NCBI GenBank assembly: GCA_022559845.1
Contig: CM040128.1
Span: 76,261,247-76,325,246 of the forward strand
Length of the DNA stretch: 64,000 bases
Direction of reading: 5' to 3'
From: Amorphophallus konjac
Lineage: Eukaryota > Streptophyta > Magnoliopsida > Alismatales > Araceae
Shown piece after piece: positions 31,667 through 41,697 of the stretch (its first letter is position 1; each line of letters begins with the position of its first letter). Position numbers and translations under genes: made by a program. The notes beneath the pieces are model-generated. The model saw nothing but the letters and a program-made list of their open reading frames with translations. It did no database searches and had not been told where the DNA came from.

Positions 31667-32064
31667 TGATGGGGGCATCTCTCGCCCTTCACATTTTTCC
31701 ACAGCTTTGATTGCTCGTCAGCATAGCTCCATTGTGTCCGTCATATTTTTCTGAATCGATTCATGTAATTTTCATATTTTATTTGAGTCATGTCATTGTA
31801 ATTTTCCTTTTATTTGAGTCAAGTACCTAGGTCATTGAGTCATCTACCTAAGTTTGAGTATCATTAGGATTGATTAGGTTGTTATTGGGCCCAATTCATT
31901 GGGCTGGCCCATGGGCGCCCCCCCACCTTCCTCGGTTATTCGTCATTGAGTCAAATGTCAGGGACTTTTTGTAAAATGTGGGTTGCCTATATATAGGACT
32001 CCATTTCCCTCATTTTGAACTAATGAATCAATGAATGAATTTTGAAATCCACCACAATTGTGAG

Positions 32065-32104
<40 letters not shown>

Positions 32105-33863
32105 TCCCTAAGGGGTGCGCCCCCTACTCTCTCTCCTCCCCTCCCAACCACCTCCAACCCCCACCTACCCCATTGAAAGCCTCTACAACTTCCCACACCC
32201 TCACATTAAGTCTCCCCTAGTCCCAAGAGGGAACCCCCCAATCCCCACCTCACCTCCCAACTCCCAACTACCCCTCCCTCTTTCCCAAACACTTTTCCTT
32301 CTTCCCCATGCAACCCTCCACCTCCCAAGACCATTTGAATTTGAAAGTTCCCTTCCCTCCATAGCCCTTGGTCGCCCAAACCACCTCTCCCCTAGGTCAG
32401 GTCGCCCCTCCCCTTCCCTCCACCCCCACTCCACACCATTTGCCACCTCAAGGTTACAACTTCATTGCTGGTCGCAGACAACAAATTTGGTCCTAGAAGC
32501 TGCATCATCTCCGACATTTCCCTGAATCTTCTGGTGGCAAGGCATACATCTCTAGAAAGGTCGTTCAGAGATATTTCCAAGCGAGGTGTTTTCGTCTACA
32601 TCCGAGCACCGTGCTGATTGGTAGGCCCTTTCCTCCGCAACTGCGCAAAGCTGCTCTGGCAGGAGACTAGAGCCGGAGTGGAAGCTCGACTGCGATAAAC
32701 TTGTTAGGAATATGATCAAGAGTTCTTCTACAAAAATCTTCTACTACAAGTCTTCTTTCATCCCCAATAAGCAGAGCCCAGTTTGGAGACTGGACCTGAG
32801 AGTTATCATTTTTTCTTCCCTAGGTACGTGGTTCTGCTTCCACTCAGTCTGCACCGACCCTGCCACAGTGTTCAGAGTCTACCGGCCTGCTCCGACAACA
32901 TTTGGCTTCCCCGTCAGTCTTGCTTCGAAAAGGACTCGTCCATGGTTCTAGATACTATGGCGGAACCTGATTCTGAGCTCGGGAGCGGTCGTGGCATCCT
33001 CTGCTTCCTAATGCTGAGATCCTGAGACAGTGAGATTTGTTAATCTTCTCCCCTGTTCAAGCTCCTACTCCGACCAACACCGGTGCCTGAAGAAATTATC
33101 AAAATTCAGGCATCATGCCGGCCCATCTACGAGCAATCTCCAAGTGGTTTCGTCATCGGAAAAATTCTGGAGTGTTTACAGCGTCCAGAGGACCAACTGT
33201 CTATCCTAAAGCGCAGAGGGTGGACAGCATCGGCATCGGCTACCGTTCTTTACTTCTAGCTTGGTTTCTCCCCTCTTCGCTTGGCCGGCTGAAGGCCCCT
33301 CCCTGCGTGGAGGTAGTGTTTGAGTGTAGTCACTGGCTTCCCTTCCCCAAGATCCCCCCTTGCATGGGGTGTAGTGCATGTAATCTGAAATTTCAGGTTG
33401 AAGCTTCTCCGGCGCGGCGTGCGGGTAAGCCCACACTTCCTCGGTCGGTGTCGTGTCCGGCTGGGATCGGTGTCTTCACACCGATCAGGTGAGCCAATAA
33501 ACACTCCTATTTGCTGGATTCCTTTGCTTAATTAGTATTGCATTTTAGTGCCGTCGGCATTAAGAGAGTGCCCGAACCCAAATTATCGTTTAATTGTGTG
33601 GCTACCGCGGGTGAGTTGTGAGAGTGATCATTCAACCCAAGCCTTCGGCGTGCTGACCGCTCATGAATTTGGGCAACCCCTAACCCATAGGGGTCCTCCC
33701 CAAGCCATCCGTACCCTTGGAAACCTCTGGTCCAACCTCGGACCCTCACCCCATCGCTGGTCCACCTACGGACTCGAGTGTGCCAACGCGAGTGAGTCCG
33801 CTTGCGTGACATTGCCAAATTGTTGTGTTGCTTGCAATTTAGGTCCTAGGTTGTGTCACATCA
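31667..33863 (+). repeat. 3' LTR of T1
   Basis: TGATGGGGGCATCTC...TTGTGTCACATCA, 2197 bp, aligned to the 5' LTR throughout. The TATA box is at 31987-31996. The (CT)n microsatellite is longer here (32066-32103) than in the 5' LTR. Confidence 0.9.
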
Positions 33864-34169
33864 CTGGGCGCCTATTGGAATGTGTGCCCAGGTCTTGGGC
33901 GTCAATTGGAGTAATGGGCGCCCAGGTCAGGGGCGCCCATTAAATAGCGATAGGGAGGCTGCCATTAATTAGAAAAGGCCCTGAAAAAATAGAGAAAAGT
34001 CTCAGAAAAATCTGAAAAAAATAGGAAAATATGTGGGAAAGCTTGGAAAGTTGGAGATTCAAAAAAAATGAGGAAAACCACTCAAATAAGTTGATTTGAG
34101 GGTCAAATTGGGGCATCATAATGAGATAGGAGATATGCTCAAAATGATGTCAATTTTGGCGTGTCTACC

Positions 34170-35450
34170 CTCGGGTCATATGTATCACGCGGCCTCGGGA
34201 CCTCTGCCTCCCTACGTTGGCAGACCGTGGCTTTGGCAGAAATTGACCCTGCTGTTGAGGTCGTTGCTGCTATGGTGGTGGTGGCTGCTGGAACTTGTGT
34301 GGCTGGCGCAGTTTCTAAGGATAGTCACATGCCATGTGCCCCACCTAGTCACACCTGAAACACGACAAGGGCATAGGGCATGGTCTGCCTGGGTGAAAGT
34401 CGCCACACCGGGGACACGCCCCCTGCTGCCAACTAACAGAACCTTGGCGCAGGAGTGGTGAAGGCTGCTGCACACTGCCCACAGACGCCTGCTTCTACTC
34501 TCTACGCTCCTGGCGCCACCTACCGAAACCGGCACTCCTAAACATCTTCTTGAGCCTTGATCCCAAATATGTAGAACCGACGGCCGACGATGCTGACGGT
34601 GATGCCCCTATGCTGCCGGGGGAGTGCTGGAAGGCACTCTATTGCTACACAAATGACTGCTGACCACGACCCGACTATGACCGCCCAACGTCGGTTTGCT
34701 CCCGAGTCCTCTACAAGTCCTCCTCCAAGTCTGCTACTGCTTGATAAGTTGCCTCCAAGTCTATAACACTGCTCCCGATCACAACATGCCTGAGCTCTGG
34801 CCTTAGACCCCTGATAAACTGCTGAGCCTTCATCTTCTCATCTGCCATAATGTGAGGAGCATAGCGTCCCAAATCTATGAACCTGGACTTGTACTACATC
34901 ACTGACATGTCACCCTGGGTCAGCTCCGTGAACTGATACATCTTCTTCGCCTTGACATGCTCTAGACTGAAGACACGCTCAAAGGCTTCGAGGAACTCCT
35001 GCCACTGAATCTGTTGGAGGGGGCGAGAATGAAATGTCGATTCCCACTCAGTCGTCCACCAAGCCAAAGTAGAACCCTGCAATTGATAGGTAGCCATCAA
35101 CACTCTCTCATCATCTGCACACTCCATGGAACGAACACCCTCTCCATGGCATCTGTACATGCCCTCATTGTATCTGGATCTGGCTTCCCATCAAACTGAG
35201 GTGGGTGGAACTGTAGGAACTCCTTCAGCGCACACCCACGACTTACTTGAGAAGATGAGCCCTCATCGATTTCTCCACAATCTTGTCGAAGAAAAAACCG
35301 GTACATGCCCTCTATGAACTCCTCACGCCCTTGAACTCTAGCTGCTCCTTCCGCTCCTGCTGCAGTTGACGCTCTACTATGCCCCCTTGATCCTCAGCTG
35401 ACTGCCCCAGCTGGGAGTGTGTCCTCCTCTTGGTGCCACCCTCTTCTAGC
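34170..35450 (-). pseudogene. Gypsy Gag of G1, decayed
   Basis: From the right: QLQQERKEQLEF; EFIEGMYRFFLRQ; FHPPQFDGKPDPDTMRACTD; MERVFVPWS; DDERVLMATYQLQGSTLAWW; PLQQIQWQEFLEAFERVFS; KAKKMYQFTELTQGDMSV; FIRGLRPELRH; a Ser/Gly-rich linker; and the zinc-binding region CPRCGDFHPGRPC followed by CFRCD-stop-VGHMACDYP (about 34320-34370). Several stops and a frame change near 35100-35160 inactivate it. It ends ...GRVIHMTR at the B insertion and continues as AEAKA...EGTV at 10665, leading into the protease. The role is particle formation and RNA packaging. Confidence 0.85.
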
Positions 35451-35579
35451 ACAGAAAAAGACAATCGGCAGAGTTAATAAAACACACAATACCTAAGCTA
35501 GTTGCCAATTGTACTAAACACTATGGACTTTCTGGACTTCTACAGCCATTTTAGGTTCCTATACACCTCCACAACCACG

Positions 35580-35592
35580 CTCTGATACCAAC
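35580..35592 (-). promoter_or_regulatory. Primer-binding site of G1
   Basis: The plus-strand sequence CGCTCTGATACCA is the complement of TGGTATCAGAGCG, the standard site for initiator-Met tRNA in plant retrotransposons, immediately inside the LTR. It sets the orientation as minus. Confidence 0.9.
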
Positions 35593-37459
35593 TGTAATGA
35601 CCAAGATCTGGGTACCGAAAAGGAACCAGTACGGCTCGGATCCTAGCCCGCCACCCACGAGTTGGGAGGCTCGGAAGGGTTATTTGGATGGTGTGGAGAT
35701 GTATAAGAATCTAAAATAATTGTAGAACCACAAACATAATATATTAATACAGAAAATTAAACAATTATCACAAATAAATAATTATATAGTCCAGAATATC
35801 CAAGTCCATAATAAGTATAGTCAACCGAAATAAAAGTACAAGAACACAGGGTATACCCCATCTCTGGAAAATTGGCTACTACACTGGGCCACCGGCACCA
35901 CGAGGAGTCTCCGAAGTACTCCGTGTCAACCTCGCCTCACTTAAAAAGCAAAGGGGGTGAGCCTCATCTCATTGGTTCAGTAGGGGTCCCGTAGATCCCT
36001 ACCTCACAATGAGAAACACAACGGCATGATAAACAGTAAGAGAGGATAATAAATAATAATCATATAATGGAAGGAGGTAGTAAATAAAATAAAAGAGAAC
36101 CACACAAGTGCTAGCCTCATAAATCACACGACATGCAGAACAACATGTAGGGAACCATCAGAATGGTAACCTCGTGACGAAGGAAACCAGAGTCACTACG
36201 TCTCAGGAGATAGGAGTACTACCCACTAGAAGCAAGGCCAGATACGTCCACTGACGTCTTAGTCGGTGTCCCAGGTGTCTCCCTATATGCCCTAGGTGGA
36301 AACTGAGACACACTAGCCACATAACCACAGAACAAGGACTAGCTGGGGTTGCGCTCGTCAGCGTGGGTCCGACGGCCCCAACCACGTGTGCATACACAGA
36401 CTATGCGCTCTAAGTCGGGTCCTCTAGTTGATTTTTGCCCCAGTCCAGACTCAAGCTGCAAAGAAGAGGGGCCCTACAGATTTTTGTCCCTGTGTGAATG
36501 ACCCTGGATGGCCACCCCTGTGGTTGCCCAGAACAGAGCCTGGGAGGCCAGCACTCTGGCCGCCCAGAGGCCTGAGTGGCCAGGGCTGTGGCTGCCTAGA
36601 GAAAGAAGATCCTGGGCGGCCAACCCAGTGGTTGCCCAACCCATTTAGGCAGCCAGCCCGCTGGCCGCCCTACTGGGTAGAGACGGCTGCCTAGCTGGCC
36701 GTCTCTAGAAGAAGAACCTTCCGGAACTCAACCAGAAGGCCCTCCCAAGCCCGTCTCGCCCCCATTGCAAGCAAGAACTCCGAAAAAATAATGGGAACTC
36801 ATCCCTGACGAGGATGACACACGATAAGGCTGATCTAAGCGAGAAATCGTGAAAAACTGGGCCGATTTGAACTCGCATCCCTGAACATGGCATTTTCCCC
36901 TGCAATGCACCCCACTCTCTCGCCCAAATCATTGCCGATCAGAAAGGAAATGCGAGAGGGGAGCTAGGGATCCATCTCCCTACCTCGATGAAGCTTCTAA
37001 CCTCAAATGGCACATTCGAACCATGCCGGAACCGCCGGATCACGAACCCACAGGCGAAGAACTCAATCTCGCACGTGCACGCCCAAACCACCTTAATTCC
37101 CTACGCTCGCCTACCCCGCCGTCGGCGTCGATCGTGCTCTCCCTCGAGCTCGCCGTCTACAGCCAAAGAGGAGGGCGAGCGAGTCTCGCATTCATAAGCA
37201 GAGGAAGAGTGAGGGGATAGAGGAGCAGGGTCACGTTAACGAGAAGAAGAAAAGGTTTTGGGATTTCCCCAAAATCCCCCAAAAATTAAAATTATAAATA
37301 TACCCTATCCTCTTGCATATAAGGTAAACACCTGCGAAAAATTCCCGAAAAGCCACGATTTGAATGTAATACGAATTCTGACAATTAAAAATTAATTTAT
37401 CCACAGAAAAAAAATCTGAACTCTGGGAAAATAAAATCTAAAAATCCAGGGGCGTTACA
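35593..37459 (-). repeat. 5' LTR of G1
   Basis: TGTAATGACC...GGCGTTACA on the plus strand, so on the minus strand TGTAACGCC...TTACA, a terminus common in plant gypsy elements. 1867 bp. It carries a cluster of GC-rich words at 36508-36700. A 5-bp duplication cannot be checked because the other end of G1 is missing. Confidence 0.82.
36508..36700. repeat. GGGCGGCCA word cluster in the G1 LTR
   Basis: Some ten to twelve words of the kind TGGCCGCCCAG, GGGCGGCCAAC and GTGGTTGCCCA alternate in both orientations within 190 bp (for example about 36509, 36538, 36558, 36575, 36612, 36653, 36662). Direct and inverted copies would allow several alternative hairpins. A comparable cluster exists in every other LTR type here except T1. 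Confidence 0.75.
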
Positions 37460-37530
37460 CCGAGGCTCCTTCGCTTCCTACCCCCACCATCATAATACCT
37501 ACAAGAACCTCCTGCACAGGATGATGCCAC
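37460..37530 (+). pseudogene. X3 ORF1 fragment left of C2
   Basis: These 71 bp between the G1 LTR and C2 read GAGGCTCC...CAGGATGATGCCAC, encoding an EAPSLPTP-like start and the DDAT that continues on the other side of C2 (63149: ...TIFTLISKTTWCFDAESIFQPP). X1 has EAPRDSPLP...DDATVPDPTPIYETSWCYDDGSIFQPP at the same place. G1 therefore inserted just upstream of, and C2 inside, the same ORF1. Confidence 0.7.
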
Positions 37531-39358
37531 TGTTGTGTAAATTATGTTTTGATGATGTCTTACTATAAGTCATTGGCCAATTGTTTTAGAAAATCTGAAA
37601 CATCTTTTTATTGGCTACATATGAAGAAATTAACAAATCTTCAAGGCTGCGTCGACCCCTTCGACAGGCAGCGTCCACTCGCCCTCTCACAAGAAGAAGA
37701 GCAGTCAAAGTGCCCTTCACTATACCGTTGACTCCATCCCTTCACTACGTCGACTCCAGATGGTCTTTGTAGAAACCATGTCTTCACTGAGTCGACTCCA
37801 GCACCTTAAGGCGTCGACTCTAAACGGCCTCCAGAAGCTGTCTTCAAGCGCACTTCAAGAGTGTGTTGACGCAAGCACCCAATGGCGTCGACGCAGGCTA
37901 AACACTCACCCCTGTAGCAGGCGAGACTCCTCAAATAGTTCGACATCGCTTTCATAGTGTGTCGACACAGGGACCCTCACAGAAATCGTTATAAACGCAT
38001 CTTTGAATGGATTCGTCGACGCACCCTATTGGCTGCGTCGACGCCATGAAGGCTTAGCTCGCAAATAGAACAAGTAGAAAGCTGGCTGCGTCAACCCCGT
38101 TCGCTTCATTGCATCGACTCCATGAAGGTCTGGCTCCTAGCAGCTCACAAGATGGCTAGCAGCGTCGATGCAGGAAGTCAAGTGCGTCGACGCCATGTGA
38201 AGAACTTTGTCTGATTTAATCCTGTTCGAAGTCATCCCGCTCAAACACGCAACGTCAATGACGGGAATTCCCAAATCTCATGATTCAAGGTCTGAAAAGA
38301 AGATCTTAGGATAAGGAACTATCCTTTTCATCATAAGGAAGTCAAAATACCTTTTTGAAGGGAGATCTATCAATAGACACAGTTGGGAAAAGTCCCTTTT
38401 CATGGTACTCTACCTTTTTGGCCACAGCCAATAAGATTTCAATCCATGAAAATTACCTAGTACAGAGGACCATCCTTTTCTATCTTGGGCCAATGAGGAG
38501 GCGGATCTGGAAGAGCTCAATGTCCAAGAACATCATTTCCCTTCCAACTAATCACAAGGCTGGATATGGGAGGGAAAATCGTCTGCCCCCTTCATCTCTA
38601 AATAGCGGCCCTCTGCATAACATTGCTGTTGCTGCTACCAGCACAGTTGCCTAGAGAAGAGAAGAACGAAAATAGAGAAAAAGAAAGAGAGAGTTTGCCT
38701 GAAGCATCCTACAGAGAACTTTGATCGAAAAAGAAGAGAGGAGAGTTTTATAGCCCAGGAAGCAACTCGCACCAGTCTAGTAGTGTAGAAGTTGCAGACT
38801 GAAGTTTACACTCTTTCTGTTCGGGCCTTTTAATTTCTATCAGAAGTTGCATTTTGAATTTCTTGTTTGGAGTTTTTCTTTGTTGTTTCAAATTTCCCTT
38901 CTCATCAGTTTGGTGCGTGATTATTGAGCTTCCTCAGCAGTTTTTCGGTGCTCTGTTTAGAGACCAAAGTGCGTGTGTTGCCCGTTTGTGTGTTGAGGAA
39001 TGTTTCCTCGTGCAAGCTGTTAGATAGCGTGTGTGTGTGTTCTTCTTGGCTAGAAGAGGAAGCCTCACTGAGTTGGTGAGGGGTGGACGTAGGCCTGCTA
39101 GATAGCAGCTGAACCACCTTAAAAACTGGTGTGTTGTGGTTTGTTGCGTCGATTCCATTTCATCTACCTCTCCTTCACAGGTGTTGTTGTTTGATCAATG
39201 TGCTTCCTATGTGTGCTCTTCAAACGTCTTGTGTTAGCATAGAATCACACTCGATTAGCTTCCTCTGCATCGCAGTCTTTGCTTATTTGTTTTAAGTGAT
39301 CAAGAATTGGGTGTGGATCTATTCACCCCCCCTTTAGATCCACTCATACCATCTATCA
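37531..39358 (+). repeat. 5' LTR of C2 (1828 bp)
   Basis: It starts TGTTGTGTAA and ends GATCTATTCACCCCCCC...CATCTATCA. A TATA-like CTCTAAATAGC at about 38596 precedes a GAGAAAAAGAAAGAGAGAG stretch. The same GCTTCCTC...TGTTAGATAGCGTGTGTG layout recurs in the 3' LTR. Confidence 0.92.
37650..38200. repeat. GCGTCGACGC word array in the C2 LTR
   Basis: About 15 copies of the palindromic word GCGTCGAC(GC/TCC) and decayed forms, for example near 37651, 37750, 37790, 37812, 37864, 37886, 37958, 38008, 38033, 38088, 38109, 38162 and 38185. Many variants differ by C-to-T or G-to-A at the CG steps. The 3' LTR copy (51004-51250 and 61690-61970) has the same array, more eroded. Confidence 0.88.
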
Positions 39359-39374
39359 ATTGGTATCAGAGCGG
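39359..39374 (+). promoter_or_regulatory. Primer-binding site of C2
   Basis: ATTGGTATCAGAGCGG directly follows the LTR; TTGGTATCAGAGC is the standard initiator-Met site. Confidence 0.92.
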
Positions 39375-39384
39375 GTTTCCTAAA

Positions 39385-41660
39385 ATGTGGTCCAATGACC
39401 AAGGGAGATATGATGGGAACATCCCTCGTAGCTTCATAGCTAAGGGCCACTTCATTAATATTCCTCCGTTCTTTGATAGAACAAACTACTTATATTGGAA
39501 AAATCGAATGGAAGTTTTTCTTCGTGCCTAGGATCACCTGATCTGGCATGTAGTGAGTCGAGGCCCTTTTGTTTTATCAGAAGTGGATGATACCTGGACC
39601 CCTGACCAGATCAAGAAGTCCACGATTAACTAGAGCATGATGAACACAATGCAATGCGCTATCCATCCCACTGAATACTCTAGAGTATCAACTTGCAAAT
39701 CTACAGAAGAGATGTGGGATAGGCTTGAGTTAATCTATGATGGAACTTCTGATGTCAGGGCTACCAAGGCCAACATGCTAACATCTGACTGTGAAATGTT
39801 CATAATGAAACATGATGAGTCCATTTCTAAAATGTATGCTAGACTCACCCAACTGACAAACTACCTAAATTTATTGGGTAAAGAATACTCTGATAGTGAA
39901 CTGGTTAGAAAGATTCTTAGATCTCTCACACCAGCCTGGCACACCAAAGCCACTGTAATTGAAGACTCAAAGGATATGTTTGTGATGACAGTTGATGGGC
40001 TGATAGGCTCGCTCATGACATATGAGCTCAACATGAAGAGAAATGAGGAAGACCACAAGAAGAAGAAGTCAGTGGCTCTCAAGGTATCTGAGAGCATTGA
40101 TGAGTCCCAGGAGGATGAAGAAGATGACATCCCAAAAGCCAGCCTAGGTGATCAAGCTCTACTCATTAGGCAGTTCAAAAAATGCCTAAGAAGCAAAGGT
40201 AAATTCCAGAAGAAGAAGAGGACTCCATAGGTAAGTAGAATTCCCAATCTTATACCTGATCAAACAAAGAAATCTGATAAAGTTCTATGCTACAAGTGTA
40301 GGAGGCCTGGGCATATGCGAGGAGAGTGCCCTGAATTGCTTAAAAAGACATTCAAGGCCAAAGGGAAGAAGCCCAAAACAATGCTCTGTACCTGGAGCGA
40401 TGATGAAGAGGAAGATGACAATTCCTCTACAAATGAAGATGAGGACGGCCTTTGCCTAATGGCCAATGAAGAAGAAGAAGATCAGGTAACTACTCCATTT
40501 GACAATTTTTTTACTGAAGAGTGGGAAGAGGCGTACACTGACTTATTTGAAAGATACGAAGAACTTAAGAAAGAAAACAAACATCTAAAAAGGAAAATCA
40601 ATGCCTTAGTTCATGACAACCCTGTCAACAAAAATCTAGAAACCTTAAAAACTGAAAATGAAAAACTGAGGAGACAGATTGAGGAATGTGACTCTGACAG
40701 TTCAGAACTTGAGAATCTGAAAAAGAAAAATGAAGATATCATAAAACAACTTAATGAAGTTAAACTGAAATGTCAGAAACATGAAAAGGAAAATCAACTA
40801 AACCTTGAAAAATTTGAAGCCACAAAAGCCGTGAATGATGAAATGTAGAAAAATCTTGAGAAGGCTAAAAACGAGTTGAAGGACAAGTAGTTTGTCCTAG
40901 AAAAAATGACCCAGGGTAAGTCCAACCAAGATGCTATCTTAGGAACCTGGGTGAATTTTAGGAAAGAAGGGCTAGGGTTCAACCCCACTAAGAAAAAGAA
41001 GTTTGAACTAAAGACTATATCATTCTGTCCTGAGAAAAGGAAAGGAAAACTGATAACCGAAGAACCAACATGGAAGAATGCCCCTAAGCCCAAAACAATA
41101 AAAAATTAGAACATTCAAGGCCAAGGTTAAAATACCAAGAATCAAGGAAGTAGCCATCAGGCTAGTTATAGAAAACATGTTGAACCTTTGGGTCGATGCA
41201 ATGGTCAACCGAGTCGACACACCATAGCTCAACCAAGGCAGCAAGGTCGATGCACTGGTCCACAAGGGTCGATGCACCGTCGCTCAATCCAGACCAATTG
41301 AACAGTTAGGTCGGCGCACCTGGCAGCTGAGTCAACGCAGCTCTGGCTTTGATTTCCAAAAGAACAACTGGTTCAGTAATAAAAGGAGGACCTACAGTCA
41401 GCCAAACTTAGGTACTCACTATACCTAATTCAGCAAGTTCAGAAACCAAAAGGCCAAACCTCGATCTGATTCACACTTCATGAACTCTGCAAAATTTGTA
41501 TGCTATATCTGTGACCGTCTAGGACACACCAGCGACCAACGCTGGTATAACCAGAAAATGAAATCATTCAAACAAGTTTGGATTCCAAGAAGTTTATTGC
41601 ATAGTTTCAATAATAACTATGGAACCAAATTTGCTTGGGTTCCAAAAGCTTCTGCCTAAT
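39385..41660 (+). pseudogene. Copia Gag of C2 (Sirevirus type), many stops
   Basis: From the ATG at 39385: GRYDGNIPRSFIAKGHFINIP, FFDRTNYLYWKNRMEVFLRA, the gag core (STEEMWDRLELIYDGTSDVR, FIMKHDESISKMYARLTQL, SDSELVRKILRSLTPAWHTK), an acidic tail, the CCHC knuckle CYKCRRPGHMRGEC (about 40290), and a long coiled coil (ERYEELKKENKHLKRKI, ENEKLRRQIEE, LENLKKKNEDIIKQL). Then comes the motif WVNFRKEGLGFNP, shared with C3, and a degenerate second knuckle CYICDRLGHTSDQRW. It keeps one frame from 39385 to about 41109 but has stops at about 39529, 39631, 40228, 40846, 40888 and 41107. A C-terminal coiled coil in Gag is typical of Sireviruses. Confidence 0.88.
41190..41345 (+). repeat. GTCGATGCA words inside the C2 gag
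   Basis: Six to seven copies of GTCGATGCA, GTCGACACA, GTCGGCGCA or GTCAACGCA lie about 20-30 bp apart between the coiled coil and the second zinc knuckle. It is the same word type as the array in C2's LTRs. The translation of this part is low complexity (RCNGQPSRH, RCTGPQGS). Confidence 0.7.
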
Positions 41661-41697
41661 TTCTTCTATGCAGGAGTGCCTAGCAGCTCATCACAGT

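Larger units (their letters stand above)
26671..33863 (+). mobile_element. T1: gag-bearing LTR element without pol (TR-GAG-like)
   Basis: Bounded by a perfect 5-bp duplication, CTGGG (26666-26670 and 33864-33868), with TGATGGGGGC...CACATCA termini. It has two long LTRs of 2186 and 2197 bp, a Met-tRNA-like primer site, a gypsy-type gag and a second uncharacterised ORF, and only 2.8 kb of internal sequence. No protease, RT, RNase H or integrase is visible, so it would depend on a related element. The LTRs are very similar to each other, pointing to a fairly recent insertion. Confidence 0.9.
10666..34169 (-). mobile_element. B: Tat/Ogre-like element without pol, carrying two nested insertions
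   Basis: Both LTRs are present: 3' LTR at 10666-18033 and 5' LTR at 25317-34169, each interrupted by a younger retrotransposon (C1 and T1). Without these the LTRs are about 1.62 and 1.65 kb. The internal region 18034-25316 (7.3 kb) has primer site, leader, ORF1, minisatellite and a long non-coding stretch, with no recognisable gag or pol, so B would need enzymes from another element. The target duplication is probably CTAGG/CTCGG (one mismatch). Confidence 0.82.
25317..34169 (-). repeat. 5' LTR of B, interrupted by T1
   Basis: LTR sequence is at 25317-26670 and 33869-34169; 26671-33863 is T1 and 33864-33868 is the duplicated CTGGG. The termini are decayed: TATAGATC instead of TGTAGATC on the left, GTGTCTACC instead of ...TACA on the right. 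Otherwise it is very close to 10666-18033, which also provides the uninterrupted form of the T1 target (about 17728: CACCTGGGCGCC). Confidence 0.87.
10346..37459 (-). mobile_element. G1: Ty3/gypsy element, 5' part, split by element B
   Basis: On the minus strand the order is LTR (37459-35593), Met-tRNA primer site, gag (35450-34170), then, after the B insertion, the protease (10665-10359). Joining the two sides across B at the putative 5-bp duplication restores the reading frame between the gag zinc knuckle and the protease, which shows B inserted there. The duplication is imperfect: CTAGG on the left (10661-10665), CTCGG on the right (34170-34174). RT, RNase H, integrase and the 3' LTR are missing: the left side ends at the junction with C0. 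G1 itself sits in X3. Confidence 0.75.

Noticed and set aside
34096..34535. Overlapping frames on both strands near 34100-34535
   Set aside because: Only the minus-strand reading matches gypsy Gag (zinc knuckle region); the others are shadows.
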